From positions 3,286,001-3,350,000 of the forward strand of contig NZ_CP141832.1 in the NCBI RefSeq assembly GCF_043633585.1: DNA of 64,000 nucleotides, read 5' to 3'. The translations under genes and the position numbers were made by a program. Below are positions 27,601 through 36,979 of this stretch, piece by piece. Within the stretch, counting starts at the first letter, position 1. Each line of letters starts with the position of its first letter. The notes beneath the pieces were generated by a model. The model was given only the letters and a program-made list of their open reading frames with translations. It made no database searches and was not told the DNA's origin. This stretch comes from Lacrimispora sinapis. Lineage in GTDB: Bacteria > Bacillota > Clostridia > Lachnospirales > Lachnospiraceae.

Positions 27601-28815
27601 ATGAAAGATATAGAAAGTTTCTGCCAATACTTTTACAGGGATGCCTTAATTCCCGTCTATATTTATAAAAACCACAATTGGGTGACCTCTATTCCAACCC
27701 AATCCCCAATTACCCGCCCGCCTGCCATTTATTTAGAAACCTTATGGCAGCAGACCTCCCCTGTTTCTTATATTACAACCAGCTTCCATTCCTTTTTTGG
27801 GTGCATCCGGTTCAAAGAATACCCAAGCATTCAGTTTGTGATCGGCCCTGTCAGTAATGTTCCCTATTCTAAAGAAGTTTTACGCATGATGCATCGGGAA
27901 TATTTTGTTTCACCCAATGAACGGAAAGGGTTTTATGCCTTTTTTTCAAATATTTCAACCATGACGCTAAAATCCTTTTTGAATAAACTGTTATTTTTCC
28001 AGTACGCATTAAATCAAACGCCGCTGCTCTTACCTAATATTATTGACACGAATCTGTCCCAGACTCTATGCAGCATCGCAAATGAGCAGGCAGAAACCAT
28101 GTATAGAGACAAAGAAAATGGCTCCTTTAACAATTCTTATGAAATAGAACAGAAACTGACCAGTCTGATAGAAAACGGTAACGTAGAAGAATTTAAAAAC
28201 TATGCGTCTGATATCTCAAATATCCATGAAGGCATTATAGCATCAAACCCCATCCGCCAGGCAAAAAACACCTCCATTGTTATGATCACTCTAGCCACTC
28301 GTGCGGCGATCCGAGGGGGACTTCCCAAAGATACCGCTTTTCAATTATCTGATTTGTATATTCAGAAAACGGAACAGCTTACCACCATGGAATCCATTTA
28401 TCAATTAAATTATAATGCTCTATATGACTTTACCTGCCGGGTATCCGAATCCCAGATTCCGGTTGCCAGTGATGATGCCATACAAAAAGCGATCCATTAT
28501 GTTTTAGAAAATACCAATGTCCGTCTGACTGTTTCAGATGTTGCCTCTTACCTGGGCTTCAGCCGCTCCTATTTTTCCCATCGCTTCAAACAAACCCTGG
28601 GCTTTGATTTAAGTGCATTTATTGTCCGCTGCAAACTGGAAGAATCCAAATACCTGCTGGCATATACCGAAAAAAGTATCAGTGAGATCAGTAACTATTT
28701 ATGCTTTTCCAGCCAGAGCCATTTTCAGACTGTATTTAAAAAACAATACGGCACCACGCCTTATGATTACCGTAAAAATCCTCAGACCTTACAAAAGAGG
28801 CATTTAATCCGATAA
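27601..28815 (+). CDS. AraC family regulator of the rhamnoside locus
   Basis: 404 residues counted from ATG 27601, which follows GGAGGG; the longer frame reaches back into the divergent promoter region. The N-terminal half resembles the sensory part of clostridial YSIRK-type AraC regulators. The C-terminal 100 residues are the DNA-binding domain (DVASYLGFSRSYFSHRFKQTLGFDLSAFIVRCKLEESKYLL and SISEISNYLCFSSQSHFQTVFKKQYGTTPYDYRK). Divergent from GH78, and convergent with the symporter gene, overlapping its 3' end by 12 bases. Likely activates GH78-GH3 and perhaps the symporter in response to a rhamnoside. Confidence 0.88.
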   Translation: MKDIESFCQYFYRDALIPVYIYKNHNWVTSIPTQSPITRPPAIYLETLWQQTSPVSYITTSFHSFFGCIRFKEYPSIQFVIGPVSNVPYSKEVLRMMHREYFVSPNERKGFYAFFSNISTMTLKSFLNKLLFFQYALNQTPLLLPNIIDTNLSQTLCSIANEQAETMYRDKENGSFNNSYEIEQKLTSLIENGNVEEFKNYASDISNIHEGIIASNPIRQAKNTSIVMITLATRAAIRGGLPKDTAFQLSDLYIQKTEQLTTMESIYQLNYNALYDFTCRVSESQIPVASDDAIQKAIHYVLENTNVRLTVSDVASYLGFSRSYFSHRFKQTLGFDLSAFIVRCKLEESKYLLAYTEKSISEISNYLCFSSQSHFQTVFKKQYGTTPYDYRKNPQTLQKRHLIR

Positions 28816-30201
28816 AGACTTTTCCTTTCTTTCCTTTAACTCTTTTACAATTTTCGGATAAATTTCTTCCAACTTATATTTTTTGAAGAGGATGAACATG
28901 ATAACAAACAAAATCAGAGGGACATAAATGGAAAATGCAAAAATGGCATAAATGGCGCTATCGGGCTGAACCTTTAATGCCCCATTATAAGAACCCAAAG
29001 CCAAAAGCCATCCAATTAAGGAACCTCCGATCCCCCACCCAATCTTAGCGCCAAAGGAACTGGCACTATTGGTCATTCCTACAAGCTTCTTTCCGTGTAA
29101 CCACTCATTATATTCCACACAATTGTTTACAAGCGCTCCTAATAAACACATGATGGGAATATTGGCAAACGTCATCAATCCGCCGGCCACAAGACAGGAA
29201 ACGATGCTATATGGGGTAAACGATCTGATGATCCCTCCCAATATCCCAATGACACAGCAGATTTGATTTGTTTTGGCCATTCCATATTTTTTGGCCAATG
29301 GTCCAACCGCTGCAAAGCCTAAAAAAGTAGGAATCAATCCGATCCCTCCCATTAAGGCAATCAGATTTTCATTTCCCAAAACCCATTTCGCAAAATACGT
29401 TCCTCCAGAACTATTCAGACCATAGGAGACATTCAAACATAAATTGGCTGCCAGCATAATCACCCAATATTTATTTTTGAACAATAATTTAATTGCTTCA
29501 AAGAATGGCGTTTTTTCCTCCTCTTCTTTTGTTTCATCAATGCTCTCCTCACGGGAGGTTTTATACAGAAGCAACAGGGAAAGTCCTGAAATGACCGCAA
29601 AGATTACTCCCAGCCTAATCCAGGCTTCCTGGGTTCCTCCCAGCATATTGGTAATCGGAATCAAAAGTATGGAGACAGCCATTCCGGCCACATAACCGGA
29701 AGCTGCTCTTGCAATCCCTATTTTGCCGCGCTCCTCCACACTTTTTGTACGAGTGGCCATAATCGCTCCATAGGGAATTGCAACTGCGGTGTATGCGACA
29801 CAGGTAATCAAGATATTTGTAAGAAAGACATAAATATTTTGTATCATCGGGGATACATTTTTAGGCACTGTGAAAATCAAAATAATTGCAGCTGCCGATG
29901 GCAGAGCCATTCTTAGAAACCACGGACGGCATTTTCCATGGGCTGATTTTGTGGAATCCACGATTTTCCCCATAAATAAATCTGCAAATGCATCCAATAT
30001 CTTTACGATCAAAAGCAGTGTTGCCACCATTCCTGCCGCAAGACCCACCTTATCCGTATAAAAATAAGTCAGCTGCCCTACCAGACCGCTTAAGATATTC
30101 AGCGATATCTGTCCCGAACTATCCCCCAGATAGTCTAAAGCCGTCATGGTTTTTTGTATTCCCATGCTGTCTACACCAAGTTCTTTCTTTTTCCCCACCA
30201 T
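28804..30201 (-). CDS. GPH-family glycoside/cation symporter (MFS)
   Basis: 465-residue, 12-segment transporter of the glycoside-pentoside-hexuronide:cation symporter family (MelB/XynB-like). Typical motifs are YLGDSSGQISLNILSGLVGQLTYFYTDKVGL at the N-terminus, DAFADLFMGKIVDSTKSAHGKCRPWFLRMALPSA, and GEERGKIG-type VEERGKIGIARAASGYVAG. ATG 30201 follows AAGGAG. The stop codon region overlaps the AraC gene on the other strand by 12 bases. In this context it probably brings intact rhamnosyl glycosides into the cell for the cytosolic GH78 and GH3. Confidence 0.9.
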   Translation of the reverse strand: MVGKKKELGVDSMGIQKTMTALDYLGDSSGQISLNILSGLVGQLTYFYTDKVGLAAGMVATLLLIVKILDAFADLFMGKIVDSTKSAHGKCRPWFLRMALPSAAAIILIFTVPKNVSPMIQNIYVFLTNILITCVAYTAVAIPYGAIMATRTKSVEERGKIGIARAASGYVAGMAVSILLIPITNMLGGTQEAWIRLGVIFAVISGLSLLLLYKTSREESIDETKEEEEKTPFFEAIKLLFKNKYWVIMLAANLCLNVSYGLNSSGGTYFAKWVLGNENLIALMGGIGLIPTFLGFAAVGPLAKKYGMAKTNQICCVIGILGGIIRSFTPYSIVSCLVAGGLMTFANIPIMCLLGALVNNCVEYNEWLHGKKLVGMTNSASSFGAKIGWGIGGSLIGWLLALGSYNGALKVQPDSAIYAIFAFSIYVPLILFVIMFILFKKYKLEEIYPKIVKELKERKEKSLSD

Positions 30202-30391
30202 AATCCTTTCTCCTTTTCCTTACTCCTTCAGACATTTAAAATCCCCTTGTCATTACAACTCTTGTGTGTAGGATCATTATAGAGCATGCTCGGAATTCTA
30301 TATTTCATATTTGTTCTCTATTTTACATTATTGTTTTGGACAATCTGCTTACTATTTTCTTTAGTTTTCCGCAAACTATATGTAACATGCA

Positions 30392-30438
30392 CAAAAAAAT
30401 AGAAGGAAAGCCATTCATTCTTCTGCTTTCCTTCTATT
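30392..30438 (-). terminator. Intrinsic terminator of the DUF188 operon
   Basis: TAGAAGGAAAGC at 30400-30411 pairs perfectly with GCTTTCCTTCTA at 30425-30436, followed on the minus strand by seven T. Confidence 0.85.
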
Positions 30439-30493
30439 AAACCATCATTAAATTTTCATTCCCGGATTAGAGGTTTGTCTGGTGCAAAAGCTG

Positions 30494-30955
30494 CTATAAC
30501 TGCTCCGCAGATTTTGAAGCATAGGCAATCAAGGATCGAAAAGACTCTTCAAAATGCTTATCATCTTCGGGAGTTCTTTTTCTTGGTCCGCTGAGATGAT
30601 TTTTGGATTTGGCTCTCCTTGCCGCCTTTGCCATGTGGCGTTCCATGAGAAGCTGGTCGATATTGTCATTGGTATACCATCTTCCGGATTGATGAATGGC
30701 ATAGGCCCTCTTTCCCAATGCCATTGCTGCCACACCATAATCCTGCGTTACCACAATATCACCCGGTCTGCACAGATTCACCAATGCAAAATCCACCGCA
30801 TCCGCCCCTGCACCGATGATTTTTATTTCGCTATACCCAGACTGTAATACATGATTCGTATCGCACAGAAGGCATACTGCTATTTTATTTTCTGCTGCTG
30901 CCTTTTCAACGATCCGAACTACCGGACAGGCATCTGCATCCACATAGATCTTCAT
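30494..30955 (-). CDS. YaiI/YqxD family protein (DUF188)
   Basis: 153 residues, full length for this conserved PIN-related family. Signatures are MKIYVDADACPVVRIVEKAA at the N-terminus, AVDFALVNLCRPGDIVVTQDYGVAAMALGKRAYAIHQSGRWYTNDNIDQLLMERHMAKAARRAK in the middle, and RKRTPEDDKHFEESFRSLI at the end. The conserved Asp residues suggest a metal-dependent nuclease-like site, but no function is established. It follows the DUF1275 gene by 24 bases on the same strand. Confidence 0.9.
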   Translation of the reverse strand: MKIYVDADACPVVRIVEKAAAENKIAVCLLCDTNHVLQSGYSEIKIIGAGADAVDFALVNLCRPGDIVVTQDYGVAAMALGKRAYAIHQSGRWYTNDNIDQLLMERHMAKAARRAKSKNHLSGPRKRTPEDDKHFEESFRSLIAYASKSAEQL

Positions 30956-30979
30956 TTCATTCCTTCCCCGAAACAGCTT

Positions 30980-31690
30980 TTACCCTTTCGCATTTTGGAT
31001 TTTTAAACAAATATGAGTGTTTTTGTTATCCATAAAAACAAATACAAAATTTATAAAAAGCGGAACTGCAATGAACCAAATACTATGGACACCAAAAACT
31101 CTCCATAATAAATACCCGGACATTACCCCTGCATAAAAACTAAAAAATGTACCGCCATAGAATTTAAATTTCTGTAACTTTTCTTTTCTTTCCGGATCAT
31201 CTTTTGACATCAGAAAATACTCTACTGCGGAAACCGTGGTTTGCTTTAAATTATTGGTACAGAAAATCGTAGCACTGACATATCCCTTTGCACCTTTGAA
31301 TACGCACCACTGGAATGCGGTCGCAAAGAAAACGGGATAAAGGGCGATCACCGGATTCATGGTAAGGGGGAAAAAGCCAATCATGACCGCAGCCACAAGG
31401 TCAAGGCCAATGGCCAGATACCTTAAATCCCATTTGGTGCGATTCGCAAGAACTGTAGCCAATATCATGCTCCCTATAAAAAGCAGAGCTGCTATGAGGC
31501 GGAGCATCCCTTCTGCTGTATTTCTTCCCAGAATACTGCATATTATGTCAATGATATTTGTAGTCTGGGCCTGACCTAGATTTCCCAAACGGCTCAACAT
31601 CGCATAGACCGCAAACAGACCTCCGCAAAGGGCTATGATATAGTGAATGTAAACATCAAGGTTTTTTCTGTTTTCGTCTGTATTTTTCAT
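30980..31690 (-). CDS. YoaK-family membrane protein (DUF1275)
   Basis: 236 residues with about six predicted membrane helices. It matches the DUF1275/YoaK pattern: early YIIALCGGLFAVYAMLSRLGNLGQAQTTNIIDI, then AFQWCVFKGAKGYVSATIFCTNNLKQTT and YGGTFFSFYAGVMSGYLLWRVFG. The substrate of this family is unknown. ATG 31690 follows AAAGGAG. First gene of a two-gene unit with DUF188. Confidence 0.85.
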   Translation of the reverse strand: MKNTDENRKNLDVYIHYIIALCGGLFAVYAMLSRLGNLGQAQTTNIIDIICSILGRNTAEGMLRLIAALLFIGSMILATVLANRTKWDLRYLAIGLDLVAAVMIGFFPLTMNPVIALYPVFFATAFQWCVFKGAKGYVSATIFCTNNLKQTTVSAVEYFLMSKDDPERKEKLQKFKFYGGTFFSFYAGVMSGYLLWRVFGVHSIWFIAVPLFINFVFVFMDNKNTHICLKIQNAKG

Positions 31691-32185
31691 TGTAAGTCTC
31701 CTTTAAATATCTTTGAATCAGGTTTACAAATATGGGATAGGCATCCTATTCTTTGAATTAGAGATACAAGATGTTCCTTTCTAAACTTAACATATTTTCA
31801 CTGAATCACTTTGATTTTATCACAGTGATTCAAGATTTAACATTATAAAATCACATAAAAATGCTATTAAATATTCAAATATAAAGGGCAATAAAGCTAA
31901 GAGACAAGGCAAATGTATGTTTAAATACCTGTTTAAATTCCTGATTCATCCAAAATTTCTAATATCATCAAAATAATTAAAATGTTTAAGGAAATTCTAA
32001 TACAATTCCTCCCCCTAAAACACCCTGATTTTCATGCGGCAGAGCCTGAAATTTGTTCGGACCAGTATGTTCTCAATAAAAAAATTATACTTAAACTTTA
32101 TTTTATTTTAAAGAGATTAAATTTCATTTTGCTGCTTTGGATATTTCTAAAGAAACCTTAAATCCGAACATAATTGGCAGTAATT
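31691..32185. other. AT-rich intergenic region with inverted repeat
   Basis: About 500 bases with no convincing gene. It contains TGAATCACT at 31802-31810 and AGTGATTCA at 31824-31832, a perfect 9-bp inverted repeat with 13-base spacer and no T tract, so more likely a protein-binding site for the minus-strand DUF1275 promoter than a terminator. Confidence 0.5.
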
Positions 32186-32194
32186 CATAAAATA
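32168..32194 (+). promoter_or_regulatory. Sigma-K-like promoter of the large collagen-like gene
   Basis: CATAAAATA at 32186-32194 fits the sigma-K/sigma-E -10 pattern CATAnnnTA, and an AC dinucleotide in GAACA at 32066-32070 plus 100 (that is 32168-32169) lies 16 bases upstream, as in sigma-K promoters. This implies late mother-cell expression during sporulation. Confidence 0.5.
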
Positions 32195-32256
32195 ATTGTA
32201 GGCATTATTATTTATTTTAAGTAATGTCAAAACAATTATGAAATGGGGGCGCAACT

Positions 32257-35220
32257 ATGGCTAATAGTGCACTTCAAATTGAGCTGAATTCAGCTATTTC
32301 TGTCCAACCAAATGAAAATGTTATGTTTGATAATATAGTTTTTTCATCTGGGAGCATAAGCTATAATCCCTCAAATGGGGTTATCACCTTTCAGGAAAAT
32401 GGCAGATTTGTAATTGATTGGTGGATTGCAACACAGTCTTCAAGAGCTACAAACGGAGCGTCTTTTGCTCTAACTTCTTCACAAGGAGATTTTATGGAAG
32501 GAAACTCTCCATTAAAAACCGGTGAAGTATTTGGAGTCGGAATTATCAATGTTACTTCGGCTCCAGTTACAGTGTCTTTGATAAATATTAGTAATGGGGA
32601 ATTATTTTTTTCCCAAATCGTTCCATTAATAGGAAATTTAGTGGTTATAGAAGATGATGCGGAAGGTCCCACTGGAGATACTGGGCCTACTGGTGCCACC
32701 GGACCTACTGGTGCTACTGGACCGACTGGCGATACTGGACCTACTGGAGATACTGGGCCTACTGGTGACACCGGACCTACTGGTGATACCGGACCTACTG
32801 GTGATACCGGACCTACTGGCGATACCGGACCTACTGGTGATACCGGGCCTACTGGTGACACTGGGCCTACTGGCGACGCTGGACCTACTGGCGATACCGG
32901 GCCTGCCGGACCTTCTGGCGGCACTGGGCCTACTGGCGACATAGGGCCTACTGGTGATACCGGGCCTACTGGTGCTACCGGGCCTACTGGCGACACTGGA
33001 CCTGCTGGCAATACCGGGCCTACTGGCGATACCGGACCTACTGGCGACATAGGACCTACTGGTGCTACTGGTGACACTGGACCTACCGGCGACACTGGAC
33101 CTGCCGGCGACACTGGACCTGCTGGCAATACCGGGCCTACTGGCGATACCGGACCTACCGGCGATACCGGACCTACTGGCGATACTGGACCTGCTGGCGA
33201 TACTGGGCCTACTGGTGACGCTGGACCTACTGGTGATACCGGACCTACTGGCGATACCGGACCTGCCGGCGACACTGGACCTACCGGCGACGCTGGACCT
33301 ACTGGCGATACCGGGCCTGCCGGACCTTCTGGCAGCACTGGGCCTACTGGCGATACTGGGCCTACTGGTGACGCTGGGCCTACTGGTGACGCTGGGCCTA
33401 CTGGCGATACTGGGCCTACTGGTGACGCTGGGCCTACTGGCGACACTGGACCTACCGGCGATACTGGACCTGCTGGCGATACTGGGCCTACTGGTGACGC
33501 TGGGCCTACTGGTGACGCTGGACCTACTGGTGATACCGGACCTACTGGCGATACCGGACCTGCCGGCGACACTGGACCTACCGGCGACGCTGGACCTACT
33601 GGTGCTACCGGACCTGCTGGCGATACTGGGCCTATTGGTGACACCGGACCTACTGGCGACACTGGACCTGCTGGCAATACCGGGCCTACTGGCGATACCG
33701 GGCCTACTGGCGACATAGGACCTACTGGTGCTACTGGTGACGCCGGACCTACTGGCGACACTGGACCTACTGGCGATACTGGACCTACCGGCGATACCGG
33801 ACCTGCTGGCGATACTGGGCCTACTGGCGACACCGGACCTACTGGTGACACCGGACCTACTGGTGATACCGGACCTACTGGTGATACCGGACCTACTGGC
33901 GATACCGGACCTACTGGCGATACCGGTGACACTGGGCCTATTGGTGACACCGGACCTATTGGCGACACCGGACCTATTGGTGACACCGGACCTATTGGCG
34001 ACACCGGACCTACTGGTGACACCGGACCTACTGGTGACACCGGACCTACTGGTGATACCGGACCTACTGGCGATACCGGTGACACTGGGCCTATTGGTGA
34101 CACCGGACCTATTGGCGACACCGGACCTACTGGTGACACCGGACCTACTGGCGACACCGGACCTACCGGCGATACCGGACCTACCGGAGATACTGGGCCT
34201 ACTGGTGATACTGGACCTACTGGTGACACCGGACCTACTGGTGACACCGGACCTACCGGCGATACCGGACCTACTGGTGACACCGGACCTACTGGTGATA
34301 CCGGACCTACTGGCGATACCGGTGACACTGGGCCTACTGGTGATACTGGACCTACTGGTGACACCGGACCTACTGGTGACACCGGACCTACCGGCGATAC
34401 TGGGCCTACTGGTGATACTGGACCTACTGGCGATACCGGACCTACTGGCGATACTGGGCCTACCGGCGATACCGGACCTACCGGCGATACTGGACCTACC
34501 GGCGACACCGGACCTACCGGCGATACCGGACCTACCGGCGATACTGGACCTACCGGCGACACCGGACCTACTGGTGATATCGGACCTACTGGCGACACCG
34601 GACCTACTGGCGACACCGGACCTACCGGCGATACCGGACCTACTGGCGATACCGGACCTACTGGCGATACCGGGCCTACTGGTGATACTGGACCTACCGG
34701 CGACACCGGACCTACTGGCGACACCGGACCTACCGGCGACACCGGACCTACCGGGCCAGTATTTGTTGCTCAAGGTAACTTTCAGTCATTTGAGACAGGA
34801 CCATTTCCACCAGGCGCCATCATTCCTATGTCTTCGGAAAGTGCTACAAACACAGCTGGAGCGTTCACTTTAACCGGAGACGGCCGAGTGACAGTTACGC
34901 TTCCTGGTGTATATCTTGCCGATGCGCACGTACAGGTGGCACCAGGAAATTCAGGTGTTATAGGGCTGCAGGTAAACGATGATGGTGTAGCCGCACCGTA
35001 TCTTAATGCAGGATCGGTAAATAGTGTGGTATTTGATGTCAGCGGTGTAATTACCATTAATACGGTATTAACATTAGACGCAGGGGATACTGTTTCTTTA
35101 GTTAACGTCACAGCACCACAATTTACTACAGAGTTATTAAATGCTACCAACGATACTGGAGGAGTTGCAACACTCACACCTACCGGTACAATACGATTGA
35201 TACGATTGAATGAAACTTAA
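32257..35220 (+). CDS. BclA-like collagen-like exosporium glycoprotein candidate
   Basis: 987 residues in three parts. Residues 1-136 are a globular beta-rich domain (GRFVIDWWIATQSSRATNGASFALTSSQGDF) shared with the convergent gene at 35867. Residues 137-835 are about 233 uninterrupted Gly-X-Y triplets, mostly GPT-GDT, giving a very long collagen triple helix with abundant Thr for O-glycosylation. Residues 836-987 form a C1q/BclA-like jelly roll that would drive trimerisation. BclA proteins are hair-like filaments on the spore exosporium. No signal peptide is seen, as expected for mother-cell-made spore coat proteins. ATG 32257 follows GGGGG. Repeat number may vary between strains. Confidence 0.85.
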   Translation: MANSALQIELNSAISVQPNENVMFDNIVFSSGSISYNPSNGVITFQENGRFVIDWWIATQSSRATNGASFALTSSQGDFMEGNSPLKTGEVFGVGIINVTSAPVTVSLINISNGELFFSQIVPLIGNLVVIEDDAEGPTGDTGPTGATGPTGATGPTGDTGPTGDTGPTGDTGPTGDTGPTGDTGPTGDTGPTGDTGPTGDTGPTGDAGPTGDTGPAGPSGGTGPTGDIGPTGDTGPTGATGPTGDTGPAGNTGPTGDTGPTGDIGPTGATGDTGPTGDTGPAGDTGPAGNTGPTGDTGPTGDTGPTGDTGPAGDTGPTGDAGPTGDTGPTGDTGPAGDTGPTGDAGPTGDTGPAGPSGSTGPTGDTGPTGDAGPTGDAGPTGDTGPTGDAGPTGDTGPTGDTGPAGDTGPTGDAGPTGDAGPTGDTGPTGDTGPAGDTGPTGDAGPTGATGPAGDTGPIGDTGPTGDTGPAGNTGPTGDTGPTGDIGPTGATGDAGPTGDTGPTGDTGPTGDTGPAGDTGPTGDTGPTGDTGPTGDTGPTGDTGPTGDTGPTGDTGDTGPIGDTGPIGDTGPIGDTGPIGDTGPTGDTGPTGDTGPTGDTGPTGDTGDTGPIGDTGPIGDTGPTGDTGPTGDTGPTGDTGPTGDTGPTGDTGPTGDTGPTGDTGPTGDTGPTGDTGPTGDTGPTGDTGDTGPTGDTGPTGDTGPTGDTGPTGDTGPTGDTGPTGDTGPTGDTGPTGDTGPTGDTGPTGDTGPTGDTGPTGDTGPTGDTGPTGDIGPTGDTGPTGDTGPTGDTGPTGDTGPTGDTGPTGDTGPTGDTGPTGDTGPTGDTGPTGPVFVAQGNFQSFETGPFPPGAIIPMSSESATNTAGAFTLTGDGRVTVTLPGVYLADAHVQVAPGNSGVIGLQVNDDGVAAPYLNAGSVNSVVFDVSGVITINTVLTLDAGDTVSLVNVTAPQFTTELLNATNDTGGVATLTPTGTIRLIRLNET
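32665..34761 (+). repeat. Tandem collagen-coding repeat, about 18-bp unit
   Basis: About 2.1 kb of GGACCTACTGGTGATACC-like units encoding Gly-Pro-Thr-Gly-Asp-Thr, with GPA, GPI, GNT, GDA and GAT variants and a few GDTGDT steps that keep the triplet phase. The DNA is repetitive enough to recombine and to cause assembly collapse. All six frames are open over long stretches as a by-product. Confidence 0.95.
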
Positions 35221-35244
35221 AAAAATTTAAAGTCACATCTAATA

Positions 35245-35314
35245 AAAATTGTTGGCATATCCGCTTGAAACAAATAATTCATACTTTTGATTCAAGCGGA
35301 CTGCCAACAATTTT
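35245..35314 (+). terminator. Intrinsic terminator of the large collagen-like gene
   Basis: AAAATTGTTGGCA-tat-CCGCTTGAA pairs with TTCAAGCGG-act-GCCAACAATTTT, a very long stem with a symmetric 3x3 internal bulge. Confidence 0.88.
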
Positions 35315-35816
35315 AACTTATTTTTCTGTTATAAATTCAACACTTTATTTCCATATTATTTTATCACTGATTCATACAACAAATTTGGTTCCATTTCAAA
35401 TTACTGCTTTTATTCTATAGTCAAATAATAAGTTATTATTTTGGATCGCCTTTCAATCTGGTATGCTTCAACCATTAAATATTTACTGATTGCAATTGAT
35501 TATAAACATACCTTCACTTATTTTGGTAAGTCTTAGTTTTTTTGTGATACTTTATCAAGAGCTTCTATAATTCCATTATTTTTCATTCTGATTTTCAGTA
35601 CTCGTGTAAAATCATTTATTACCTGTTTTCCGATTATATATTTTTGCCATTACTGCTTGTCCACAAGTACCACAATTTATCAATTGAGGAAGTCGTCCAT
35701 AACGAACTCCATTGTTGATAACAGCGAGTTTGATTTTATTTGAAACTTTAATATTACAGGCCTGATTGCTGCAAAATGCAAAACCTGATTTTTCTTCCCA
35801 GATAAAACAATCTATA
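35315..35816. other. Intergenic region with a doubtful Cys-rich minus-strand ORF
   Basis: Mostly AT-rich sequence between convergent collagen genes. A minus-strand frame from TTG 35833 to 35612 encodes 73 residues with CSNQAC and NCGTCGQ, resembling a small zinc ribbon. Its start lies inside the terminator hairpin of the neighbouring gene and has no separate ribosome site, so it may be a remnant or read-through product. Confidence 0.3.
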
Positions 35817-35846
35817 AAAGTTTCCCCTCCCAAATAATGGGAGGGG
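35817..35846 (-). terminator. Intrinsic terminator of the small collagen-like gene
   Basis: CCCCTCCC-aaataat-GGGAGGGG; on the minus strand it is followed by AAACTTTTATAG, a weak T tract, 20 bases after the stop codon. Confidence 0.65.
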
Positions 35847-35866
35847 ATTTAACCAGAGTAGGATTA

Positions 35867-36979
35867 TTAGATAACCCGCACAACTGTCATAAAGGTACTA
35901 GATCCACCCACCAGAGTTGCTAGACCAACCAAGCCAAACAACTGAAGGGTCAGTGTATCACCTGCTGTTAAAGGAACAATAAATGTTGTTGTTAAACTGT
36001 TAATAGTCGCAAGTGGTTGTATAATGGATGCAGGAATTGGTGTTGAATTTTGTAATACCCGCGAAGATACCAAAAGTGATGCTGTTGTTGTTACAGAATA
36101 ACTAATCAAATATTCACCTGTGGAAGGTACTGTAAAACTTGTATTTGCAGGATTTACTGTAAACGTATTAAGGTTTTGATTATTTGGTAATGCTACATTC
36201 GTTCCGCCCAGTAGAACCGCAATAACTGCGGAAGACGTATTTGCAGCTGACATACTATCTCTGGTAACCAATGGACCGCTGGCTCCTGTTGGACCCGTTG
36301 GACCGGTAACTCCCGGCAGCCCGGTAGGTCCGGTGGCTCCCGTTGCTCCTGTTGGGCCAATGGGGCCGGTTGGACCGATCGGACCGGTTGGACCGGTGAC
36401 TCCCGGCAACCCGGTGGGTCCTGTTGCTCCTGTCGGGCCGGTTGGACCGATCGGACCGGTGGCTCCCGGCACTCCGGCTGGTCCGGTGGCTCCTGTTGCT
36501 CCCGTTGGGCCAATGGGGCCGGTTGGGCCTGCTACACCCGCTGGACCCGTTGGACCAGTCGGACCAGTGGAACTAAAGTCATCTTCTACAATGATCATAC
36601 TTCCCTTTAACGGTACAATTGATGAATAGACTACGGTAGAATTAGTAATATTTACAAGTGTCATGGTTACTGGTGCTGTGTCAACCTCAATAATTCCAAA
36701 ACCATAAACCTCACTAGTTCTAATGGGTGAACTTCCTTCCAGGAAATCTCCCTGCGAGGATGACAAAGCAAAAGCAGCTCCATTTGAAGACATGGAAGAT
36801 TGGGTAGCTATCCACCAATGAATTACAAATCTTCCAGGCTGTGTAAACGTTACTACGCCGGTTGTTGGATTATAGTTGATTCCTCCAGATGAATTTACGA
36901 TTGTATCAAAAAGGACATTTGCATTAAAAGCAACCGTTGTAGGTGTTTCTAACTGTACTTGCAGTATACCATTCGGCAT
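35867..36979 (-). CDS. Collagen-like BclA-type spore surface protein (short stalk)
   Basis: 370 residues from ATG 36979 (MPNGILQVQL), which follows GGAGG; the six upstream residues are discarded. Residues 1-138 repeat the N-terminal domain of the large collagen-like protein, including GRFVIHWWIATQSSMSSNGAAFALSSSQGDF. Residues about 142-240 are some 33 Gly-X-Y triplets with GPT, GAT, GLP and GVP. Residues 241-370 are a hydrophobic C1q-like trimerisation domain (FTVPSTGEYLISYSVTTTASLLVSSRVL). The two proteins probably assemble on the same spore surface, one with a stalk seven times longer. The upstream -10 CATAAGATA is of sigma-K type. Confidence 0.85.
   Translation of the reverse strand: MPNGILQVQLETPTTVAFNANVLFDTIVNSSGGINYNPTTGVVTFTQPGRFVIHWWIATQSSMSSNGAAFALSSSQGDFLEGSSPIRTSEVYGFGIIEVDTAPVTMTLVNITNSTVVYSSIVPLKGSMIIVEDDFSSTGPTGPTGPAGVAGPTGPIGPTGATGATGPAGVPGATGPIGPTGPTGATGPTGLPGVTGPTGPIGPTGPIGPTGATGATGPTGLPGVTGPTGPTGASGPLVTRDSMSAANTSSAVIAVLLGGTNVALPNNQNLNTFTVNPANTSFTVPSTGEYLISYSVTTTASLLVSSRVLQNSTPIPASIIQPLATINSLTTTFIVPLTAGDTLTLQLFGLVGLATLVGGSSTFMTVVRVI

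Noticed and set aside
32391..34742. 783-residue minus-strand frame of SPVGPV repeats and other long frames across the collagen gene
   Set aside because: They are by-products of the 18-bp repeat, whose codons contain no stops in other frames. No ribosome site, and the plus-strand protein makes clear biological sense.
32665..34761. Regular short repeats that could suggest a CRISPR array
   Set aside because: Units are contiguous with no unique spacers, keep reading phase and encode Gly-X-Y; no cas genes nearby.
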